This document shows positions 58,082 to 64,000 of a DNA stretch of 64,000 nt, in pieces. Position numbers and translations under genes: made by a program. The stretch is from contig NZ_SSXU01000005.1 of assembly GCF_009469605.1 (NCBI RefSeq), positions 141,857-205,856 of the forward strand, given 5' to 3'. Under the pieces are notes generated by a model that was not told the DNA's origin, made no database searches, and saw only the letters and a program-made list of their open reading frames with translations. Numbering within the stretch: the stretch's first letter is position 1; every line of letters starts with the position of its first letter. The stretch is from Zoogloea sp. 1C4 (GTDB lineage Bacteria; Pseudomonadota; Gammaproteobacteria; Burkholderiales; Rhodocyclaceae).

Positions 58082-58909
58082 TCATGGAACGGCCTCGGAA
58101 CTGCGGTTGGAATCGGCAAACTGCCAGATGGCGTCGAGCACGGCGCCGGGGGCTTCGGCCATCATCGCGTGGCCGGCACCGGAAAGGACAACCTTATTGA
58201 CCTTTCTGGCTGAGGTGAAGGCATTTGCCAGCGGGGCGATGGCCTTGGGCGGTGTCATGCGGTCCTGGGCAGCGCTGAGGAGGAGCACCGGGCAAGTCAC
58301 CCTGGCGGCGGCGTCGAAGCCGCCGGTGTAGGCGTTGCAGGCCGACATGTCGGTGTGCAGCACGCCGGGGGCCGCGCGCTGCATCAGGCGCTCGTTGATG
58401 GCCGTGAGGTTGAGCCCCGGAATGCTGCTGCCGCCCAGCTGCGAGCCCGGCGCGTAGGACCACTGGTTGATCATCCGGTGGGCCTTGTCGCGGGCGGCGA
58501 GGGTGGCGTCGAGGAGGGGCGGGGCGACGGGCATCGGGGCCACCGAGCCGACCAGCACGAGGCTGCGGACGCGCTCTGGCGCTCGGGATGCGGCCTGCAG
58601 GGCGACCAGTGAGCCCATGCTGTGGCCGGCGAGGGTGGCGGTTGCCACGCCCAGCCCGTCAAGCAGGGCGAGCACCCAGTCGGCAATTGCCTCGATGGAC
58701 GTGAGCTGCGGGCCGGCGCTCTGGCCGTGGCCGGGGAGATCGGGCACCACCGGGTTCCAGCCGTGGGTGGCGAAGTAGCGGCTCTGGAGCGTCCAGACGC
58801 TGTGGTCGTGACCGGCGCCGTGGATGAAGACGATGGTGGGGCGGGCGGCGTCGAAGGCGCGGCCGCCGGTGTAGACGTAGGTGTCGCGCCCGGCGAGGGT
58901 GAGTTTCAT
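58082..58909 (-). CDS. Alpha/beta-hydrolase fold protein
   Basis: 275 residues from ATG 58909. Oxyanion region FIHGAGHDHSVW, nucleophile elbow GHSMGS with Ser97, acidic residue in SAAQDRMTPP and catalytic His in SGAGHAMMAEAPG. It is a soluble esterase/lipase-type hydrolase of unknown substrate. It overlaps the PLP-enzyme gene by 4 bases on the same strand and may act with it, although no pathway is evident. Confidence 0.87.
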   Translation of the reverse strand: MKLTLAGRDTYVYTGGRAFDAARPTIVFIHGAGHDHSVWTLQSRYFATHGWNPVVPDLPGHGQSAGPQLTSIEAIADWVLALLDGLGVATATLAGHSMGSLVALQAASRAPERVRSLVLVGSVAPMPVAPPLLDATLAARDKAHRMINQWSYAPGSQLGGSSIPGLNLTAINERLMQRAAPGVLHTDMSACNAYTGGFDAAARVTCPVLLLSAAQDRMTPPKAIAPLANAFTSARKVNKVVLSGAGHAMMAEAPGAVLDAIWQFADSNRSSEAVP

Positions 58910-60225
58910 CGGGCACCTCCGGTCTGGCTGGCCTTGGCGACGGCGGTAAGGCCGCGTTCGAGATCTTCGATGAGATCCGGGGCGTTCTCGAGGCCCACCG
59001 ACAGGCGGATGGTGCCTTCGGTGATGCCGGCGGCGAGGAGTGCGTCGGGCGACATGCGGAAGTGGGTGGTGCTGGCCGGATGGATCGCCAGCGACTTGGC
59101 GTCGCCCACGTTGGCCAGGTGCGAGAACAGGCGCAGGGCCTCGATGAAGGTGGCGCCGGCGGCGCGGCCGCCCTTCAGGCTGAAGCTGAACACGCCGCCG
59201 CAGCCCTTGGGCAGCAGTTTCGCGGCGAGGGCGTGGTCGGGGTGGCTGTCGAGCTCGGGCCAAGAGACGGATTCGACCATCGGGTGAGCGGCAAGATGGG
59301 CTACCAGCGCCCGGGCGTTGGCCACGTGGCGCTCCATGCGCAGGCCGAGGGTCTCGATACCCTGGAGGATCTGGAAGGCGTTCATGGGCGACAGGCAGGC
59401 GCCAAAATCCCGCAGGCCTTCGCGGCGGGCGCGCAGCAGGAAGGCGGCGATGGGCGATTCCTCGGCGAAATCCATGCCGTGGAAGCCGTCGTAGGGTTCG
59501 GTGAGGGTGGGGAAGCGACCGCCGGTGGCTTCCCAGTCGAAGCCGCCGCCATCCACCAGCAGCCCGCCGATGGCCACGCCGTGGCCGCCGAGGAACTTGG
59601 TGGCGGAGTGCATCACCAGATCGGCGCCGAGATCGATGGGGCACTGCAGCGCCGGGGTGACGAGGGTGGCATCCACCAGCAGCGGCACGCCGGCGGTGTG
59701 GGCGATGCCGGTGACGGTGGGGATGTCGAGGACTTCAAGGCCCGGGTTGCCGATGGCTTCGCCGAAGAGCAGGCGGGTGTCGGGACGGATCGCGTCGCGC
59801 CAGGCCTGCATGTCGCGTGGCGGCACGAAGGTGGTGGTGATCCCGAAGCGGGGCAGGGTGTAGGCCAGCAGGTTGTGGGAGCCGCCGTACAGCGAGCGGG
59901 ATGCGACGATGTGGCCGCCGCTGCCCATCAGCGTGGTGATGGCCAGCATCAGCGCGGCCTGGCCGCTGGCGCAGGCGATTGCGCCGACGCCGCCGTCCAG
60001 CGCCGCGATGCGCTCTTCGAGCACGGCGTTGGTGGGGTTGGAGATGCGCGAATAGACGTGGCCGGCGCGTTCCTGGTTGAACAGGGCGGCGGCGTGGTCG
60101 CTGCTCTCGAAGACGTAGCTGGTGGTGAAGTGGATCGGGGTGGCCCGGGAGCGGTGGGTGGCGTCCGGGGTCTGGCCGGCGTGCAGGGCGAGCGTGTCGG
60201 CCCCGGCGTTTCGGTGGATCGGCAT
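58906..60225 (-). CDS. O-acetylhomoserine sulfhydrylase / Cys-Met metabolism PLP enzyme
   Basis: 439 residues from ATG 60225. Fold-type I PLP enzyme of the Cys/Met family: [15 protein letters not shown], the cofactor lysine Lys210 in [11 protein letters not shown], and [23 protein letters not shown] near residue 58. It is closest in pattern to O-acetylhomoserine aminocarboxypropyltransferase (MetY), which makes homocysteine from sulfide; methionine gamma-lyase activity cannot be excluded. The overlapping alpha/beta hydrolase follows it. Confidence 0.87.
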   Translation of the reverse strand: MPIHRNAGADTLALHAGQTPDATHRSRATPIHFTTSYVFESSDHAAALFNQERAGHVYSRISNPTNAVLEERIAALDGGVGAIACASGQAALMLAITTLMGSGGHIVASRSLYGGSHNLLAYTLPRFGITTTFVPPRDMQAWRDAIRPDTRLLFGEAIGNPGLEVLDIPTVTGIAHTAGVPLLVDATLVTPALQCPIDLGADLVMHSATKFLGGHGVAIGGLLVDGGGFDWEATGGRFPTLTEPYDGFHGMDFAEESPIAAFLLRARREGLRDFGACLSPMNAFQILQGIETLGLRMERHVANARALVAHLAAHPMVESVSWPELDSHPDHALAAKLLPKGCGGVFSFSLKGGRAAGATFIEALRLFSHLANVGDAKSLAIHPASTTHFRMSPDALLAAGITEGTIRLSVGLENAPDLIEDLERGLTAVAKASQTGGAR

Positions 60226-60245
60226 GGAGTGCGTTGGCGGTAGGT

Positions 60246-60470
60246 TCAGGCGGGTACGTCGGGATCGAGCAGGTGCTGGATGATCGCGATGCGATCCTTC
60301 AGCAGCAGCTTGCGTTTCTTGAGGCGGCGGAGCAGCAGGTCGTCGCCGGGAGGCGGGGCCATCGCGATCTGGTCGATGATCGCGTTCAGATCCCGGTGTT
60401 CGGTGGTGAGGACCGCCAGCCTTGCGGTCAGGCTGGAGACGTCGGCGTTCGGGTCGTTGCTGTCGTTCAT
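60246..60470 (-). CDS. DUF465 (YdcH-like) small protein
   Basis: 74 residues, mostly helical and charged, with the DUF465 block LTTEHRDLNAIIDQI and LKKRKLLLKDRIAII. Predicted to be a short coiled-coil hairpin. Function unknown. It lies 20 bases upstream of the PLP-enzyme gene on the same strand and may share its transcript. Confidence 0.87.
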   Translation of the reverse strand: MNDSNDPNADVSSLTARLAVLTTEHRDLNAIIDQIAMAPPPGDDLLLRRLKKRKLLLKDRIAIIQHLLDPDVPA

Positions 60471-60552
60471 GCCTGTGATGAATGGATAGCCCGAAAACGG
60501 ACAGGATGCGTTGAATCTTAGGCCCGGGCGAAGCGAAATACAACGGTGTCGG

Positions 60553-60577
60553 GGAACTTGAAGCGGGGAGGAACGTT
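60553..60577 (+). promoter_or_regulatory. Possible ECF-type promoter of the DUF3567 gene
   Basis: GGAAC (60553-60557) and CGTT (60574-60577) are separated by 16 bases, a spacing seen in some ECF-sigma promoters. The DUF3567 gene starts 57 bases further, with a GGAG ribosome site. The match is short and may be chance. Confidence 0.3.
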
Positions 60578-60634
60578 CCCATCTACTGAAGCACTGATGC
60601 CCACAAGGCCAATCCGCTATCCAGGAGACCTGTC

Positions 60635-60868
60635 ATGAACGTGGTACTCAACAATCCAGTGCTGTACGTGGTGGACTATCCGGGCTTCGACGCGGTCGAA
60701 GTGATCGACAAGCGTCGCGGCGTGGGAACGCTGTTTCGCGACGAGGCGGCCGTGCGTTTCAAGCGCGAGCTGCGCGACGTGGCCGAATCCGCCACCGAGA
60801 TGGACGATTTCGAGAGCCTGATTGCCGACTATGGCAGCCTGTTCAATCAGCCGGCCGTCTATCACTGA
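60635..60868 (+). CDS. DUF3567 family protein
   Basis: 77 residues, soluble. N-terminus VVLNNPVLYVVDYPGFDAVEVIDKR and a C-terminus with LIADYGSLFNQPAVYH fit the betaproteobacterial DUF3567 family. Function unknown. It has a good ribosome site (CAGGAG) and sits alone between the divergent DUF465 gene and greB. Confidence 0.85.
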   Translation: MNVVLNNPVLYVVDYPGFDAVEVIDKRRGVGTLFRDEAAVRFKRELRDVAESATEMDDFESLIADYGSLFNQPAVYH

Positions 60869-60941
60869 AAGCTTGTCTTGCCAGTGGCCCGGACGGCTCC
60901 TAACATAGCCGTCCCATTTTGGCTGAGCGGAGCGTTTCAGG

Positions 60942-61493
60942 GTGAACAAGGCTTTCGTCAAGGAAAACGACCAGGACGACGACGATGCGCCGCCGGGGGC
61001 GCCGAGCCTGCCGCCGGGCACCACCAATTACATGACCCGTCGTGGTTACGAGATCCTGCGCACGGAGCTGGATCAACTCGTCCGCGACGAGCGCCCCAAA
61101 CTGGTCGAAACCGTCCGCTGGGCGGCGGGTAATGGTGACCGCTCCGAGAACGGCGATTACATCTACGGCAAGAAGCGCCTGCGTGAGATCGACCGGCGCA
61201 TCCGCTTTCTCATCAAGCGGCTCGAGAATTCGACGGTGGTGACGCCGTCCGAGCAGGAGAACACCGAGCAGGTGTTCTTCGGCGCGACGGTGACCGTCTG
61301 CGATGTGGATGGCGACACCGAGCAGACTTACCAGATCGTCGGCGTGGATGAGGCGAATGCGTCTGAAGGGCGTATCAGCTGGATCGCGCCCTTGTCCCGG
61401 GCGCTGCTCAAGGCACGGGAGGGCGACGTGGTGCGTTTTGCCAGCCCGGCCGGGCTGCGCGAGATCGAAGTGCTGGAAATCCGTTACGTGTGA
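60942..61493 (+). CDS. greB: Transcription elongation factor GreB
   Basis: 183 residues from GTG 60942. N-terminal coiled-coil domain with the RNA-polymerase tip acidic pair (ENGDYIYGKKRLREIDRRIRFL) and the C-terminal FKBP-like domain (SPAGLREIEVLEIRYV). The GreB-specific KKRLREIDRR block distinguishes it from GreA. It rescues backtracked RNA polymerase by stimulating transcript cleavage. An N-terminal extension of about 20 residues is acidic. It converges on the histidine-kinase gene. Confidence 0.94.
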   Translation: MNKAFVKENDQDDDDAPPGAPSLPPGTTNYMTRRGYEILRTELDQLVRDERPKLVETVRWAAGNGDRSENGDYIYGKKRLREIDRRIRFLIKRLENSTVVTPSEQENTEQVFFGATVTVCDVDGDTEQTYQIVGVDEANASEGRISWIAPLSRALLKAREGDVVRFASPAGLREIEVLEIRYV

Positions 61494-61508
61494 ACGCCGT
61501 GGGGCGTG

Positions 61509-63320
61509 TCAGCCCCGCATTCTTTCCCGCGGCCGGCGGACCATCGCCGGCGTGCGCGGCAGGGTGAAGAACATCGTGGTGCCGGTGCCCGGCGCCGATT
61601 CCGCCCAGATCCGCCCGCCGTGGCGCTCGACGATCCGTCGCACGCTGGCGAGGCCAATCCCCGAACCCTCGAAGCCCTTGTTCCGGTGAAGCTGCTGGAA
61701 GGGCTGGAAGAGGTGCGTCGCGTGTTCCATGTCGAACCCCACGCCGTTGTCGGTGACGTAGAACAGGTGCTCCTCGCCATGCAGGCGGCCGCCCACCTGG
61801 ATGAACGCCGGGTGGCTGTCGCGGGAGAACTTCCAGGCGTTGCCCAGCAGGTTCTCGAGGGCCTTGCGGATCAGGATCGCGTCGGCGTCGGCGACGAGGC
61901 CCGTATCCACGTGGATGTGGACCAGCCGCGCCGGATCGTGCTCGGCGAGGTCGTCGAGGATCTCCCGGGCGATGGCCGAGATGTCGGTGGATTCGATGTG
62001 CAGCGGGCGGTTGGAGACGCTGGCGAGCTTGAGCAGCTCGTCGATGAGGTCGCCCATCCGCAGGCTGGCCTTGCGCAGCCGGCTCACGTAGTTGCGGCCG
62101 GCGTCGTCGAGGCGATCGCCGTAGTCTTCTTCCAGGGCGTGGGCGAAGCCGTTGATGGCCCGTAGCGGCGCGCGCAGGTCGTGGGAGATGGAGTAGCTGA
62201 AGTTGAGGAGTTCGCGGTTGGTCTGTTCGAGCTCCTCGGTGCGAAGGCGCACGCGGTCTTCCAGGGTGGCGTTGAGCTCGGCCAGGGCCAGGCCTTCCTC
62301 GTCGCGCCGGCGGGTGTCCCGGTGGAGCAGCAGGGCGAGGGCGCCGAGCAGCGTGAGCATCAGCCCGGCAGCGGCGAGGATGCGCCGGCGGTGTTCATGG
62401 AAGCCGGCCAGCGCCCCGGCGATCGGGCGGCTGGTGCCCACCACCAGCGGACGGTCTGCCAGACGGCGGTAGGCCGTGATGCGTTCTTCGCTCTCGCCCT
62501 GCAGGGGGCTGGTCACCACCATGCTGCGGGATGCCGGCTCGGGCCCGATGGCCGGCGAATCCGTGACGCTGCGGCCGACCAGCGCATCCACCTGGGGGTG
62601 GCGGATCAGGGTGATCGCGCGGATCGCGTGGAGGATCAGGATGGTGTCGCCCTCGGCGAAGCGGATGTCCCGGTAGATGCCTTCGAAGTAGGCATGGCTG
62701 ATCGCGGCGCCCACGGTGCCCACGTATTTGCCGCTGGGGTCGAAGACCTGGCGGGTGACCGGGGTGATCCATTTGCCGGTGTTGGCGCTGCGGGTCGGGC
62801 TGCCGATGGTGATGCCTTCGTCGATGCGCAGGGGCAGGTTGCGCCGTTCGGGCGAGGCGGTGGCGGTCTCGCTGGCGGTCCGCCCGTCGTGGGACTGGGC
62901 GGCGAGGCTGCCGTCTTCCCGTTCGACGAACAGGTTCTCGACTTCCGGCAGATTGGCCGCGCGTTCGCGCAGGAGGTTCTGGAGTTCGCGCTCGGCGAAG
63001 CTGTCGGCCCCGCTGCGGGTGGCGACGAGCCCGGCGATCTCGGTGACGGCGCTCTCGGCCTCGCCAAAGCTGCGGGCCACGTGCTCCTCGAAGACGCGGG
63101 TGAGGCTCTGGAGTTCGGATTCGGTCTGCTGGAGGGCGGCGCGGTGATCGAAGCGAATCAGCGAGACGGCGACGACGACGATCAGCGTGGCGAGCAGCCC
63201 GAAGGCCAGCCAGATGGCCGCGCGCAGCCGGCGCATCGGGCGGAACGTGCCCGGGGCGCCTTGGTCTGTCGGCAGGTACAGGTGCGACAGCAGGGATGAT
63301 GGCAGGCGGGCTCGGTCCAT
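61509..63320 (-). CDS. Orphan sensor histidine kinase with periplasmic sensor domain
   Basis: 603 residues from ATG 63320 (an alternative is the ATG of MRRLRAA at 63236). Membrane helices at about 36-54 and 314-332 flank a large periplasmic dCache-like sensor (about 55-312). A coiled segment leads to the HisKA domain with phospho-accepting His380 in SYSISHDLRAPLRA, and an HATPase domain (NLLGNAWKFS, GVGFD, GSGIGLASV). No response regulator is adjacent. The ligand is unknown. Confidence 0.87.
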   Translation of the reverse strand: MDRARLPSSLLSHLYLPTDQGAPGTFRPMRRLRAAIWLAFGLLATLIVVVAVSLIRFDHRAALQQTESELQSLTRVFEEHVARSFGEAESAVTEIAGLVATRSGADSFAERELQNLLRERAANLPEVENLFVEREDGSLAAQSHDGRTASETATASPERRNLPLRIDEGITIGSPTRSANTGKWITPVTRQVFDPSGKYVGTVGAAISHAYFEGIYRDIRFAEGDTILILHAIRAITLIRHPQVDALVGRSVTDSPAIGPEPASRSMVVTSPLQGESEERITAYRRLADRPLVVGTSRPIAGALAGFHEHRRRILAAAGLMLTLLGALALLLHRDTRRRDEEGLALAELNATLEDRVRLRTEELEQTNRELLNFSYSISHDLRAPLRAINGFAHALEEDYGDRLDDAGRNYVSRLRKASLRMGDLIDELLKLASVSNRPLHIESTDISAIAREILDDLAEHDPARLVHIHVDTGLVADADAILIRKALENLLGNAWKFSRDSHPAFIQVGGRLHGEEHLFYVTDNGVGFDMEHATHLFQPFQQLHRNKGFEGSGIGLASVRRIVERHGGRIWAESAPGTGTTMFFTLPRTPAMVRRPRERMRG

Positions 63321-63397
63321 CGACGGTGTGGGGGGCTTGAAAGCTGGAAGGCAGCACCCATATGGGGAGCGTTAACGGTCCTTATGGAGCAAGCTTT

Positions 63398-64000
63398 ATG
63401 ACTGTCGAGCAAACGTCCGCGCAAACCTTGAACTTCCAGGCCGAGGTGAAGCAGCTGCTGCACCTCATGATCCATTCGCTGTATTCGAACCGCGAGATCT
63501 TCCTGCGGGAGCTGGTTTCGAATGCCTCTGATGCCTGTGACAAGCTGCGTTTCGAAGCCCTTGAGAACGGCGGGCTGTTCGAGGACGACGCCGAGCTGAA
63601 GATCCGCGTGGCCTACGACAAGGCCGCCCGCACCCTGACGATCGCCGACAACGGCATTGGCATGAGCCGCGACGAGGTGGTGACCAACCTGGGCACCATC
63701 GCCAAGTCCGGCACCAAGGAATTCTTCGGCAAGCTCACCGGCGACCAGAAGAAGGACGCCCACCTGATCGGCCAGTTCGGCGTGGGCTTCTACTCGGCCT
63801 TCATCGTGGCCGACAAGGTGACGGTGCGCACCCGCCGCGCCGGCCTGGCTGCCGCCGACGGCGTGCAGTGGGAATGCTCGATGACCGGCGACACCGCCGG
63901 CGAATACACCGTCGAGCCGATCGAGAAGGCCGGCCGCGGCACAGAGATCACCCTGCACCTGCGTGAAGACCAGGACGACCTGCTGTCGTCGTGGAAGCTC
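63398..64000 (+). CDS. htpG: HSP90-family chaperone HtpG, N-terminal part
   Basis: The first 201 codons, cut by the right edge. N-terminus [43 protein letters not shown] and the ATPase motifs [16 protein letters not shown] and [11 protein letters not shown] identify HtpG. The ATG at 63398 has a GGAGC ribosome site 8 bases upstream. HtpG is an ATP-driven chaperone active in heat stress. The rest lies outside the window. Confidence 0.96.
   Translation, partial: MTVEQTSAQTLNFQAEVKQLLHLMIHSLYSNREIFLRELVSNASDACDKLRFEALENGGLFEDDAELKIRVAYDKAARTLTIADNGIGMSRDEVVTNLGTIAKSGTKEFFGKLTGDQKKDAHLIGQFGVGFYSAFIVADKVTVRTRRAGLAAADGVQWECSMTGDTAGEYTVEPIEKAGRGTEITLHLREDQDDLLSSWKL

Overview
The window is GC-rich betaproteobacterial chromosome, most likely from Rhodocyclales (Zoogloea/Azoarcus/Thauera-like). 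This rests on the core order hisS-yfgM-bamB-der-hfq-hflX-hflK-hflC-hisZ-purA, the DUF2065 and DUF3567 genes, a cbb3-oxidase assembly pair (ccoI-ccoS), and a large exosortase-A (XrtA/PEP-CTERM) exopolysaccharide locus of the kind found in floc-forming relatives. The species assignment is an inference; no rRNA gene is present.

Layout. 1-1632: end of a TRAP dicarboxylate transporter (dctQ partial, dctM). 1798-4476: ccoI-ccoS. 4477-4840: a non-coding gap with an FNR/Anr box, a matching -10 and a 110-nt structured transcript ending in a perfect intrinsic terminator, which I interpret as an oxygen-responsive small RNA. 4841-20272: ndk, rlmN, pilW, rodZ, ispG, hisS, yfgM, bamB, der, hfq, hflX, hflK, hflC, DUF2065, hisZ, purA. 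20428-20868: two identical minus-strand tRNA-Leu(CAG) genes, each with its own promoter and terminator. 20862-24851: rnr, rlmB and a HugZ-like flavoprotein. 24854-27837: a LolA-like protein (minus) divergent from an ABC ATPase and a DUF1302-type outer-membrane protein.

28038-53308 is a co-directional EPS locus: export lipoprotein, chain-length protein, tyrosine kinase, TIGR03016 beta-barrel, ExeA-like ATPase, polysaccharide deacetylase, FemAB-like protein, six glycosyltransferases, AsnB-type amidotransferase, CapK-like adenylate-forming enzyme, O-ligase/Wzy-like protein, exosortase A fused to EpsI, an AAC(3)-fold acetyltransferase, a VpsJ-like alpha/alpha-barrel protein and a Wzx flippase. 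Most genes abut or overlap, so translation is probably coupled. Glycosyltransferases build a repeat unit, Wzx flips it, the O-ligase polymerises or transfers it, the Wzc-like pair and export lipoprotein secrete it, and XrtA processes PEP-CTERM proteins encoded elsewhere. The number of acyl/amino-transfer enzymes suggests a decorated polymer. No PEP-CTERM substrate, PrsK/PrsR regulator or polyprenyl-phosphate initiating transferase is visible in the window.

53309-64000: a non-coding segment with tandem minus-strand terminators (a second RNA candidate), hemB, then housekeeping and accessory genes on both strands: NlpC/P60 lipoprotein, dtd, SIMPL protein, EamA transporter, DUF2189, alpha/beta hydrolase, O-acetylhomoserine sulfhydrylase-type PLP enzyme, DUF465, DUF3567, greB, an orphan histidine kinase, and the start of htpG.
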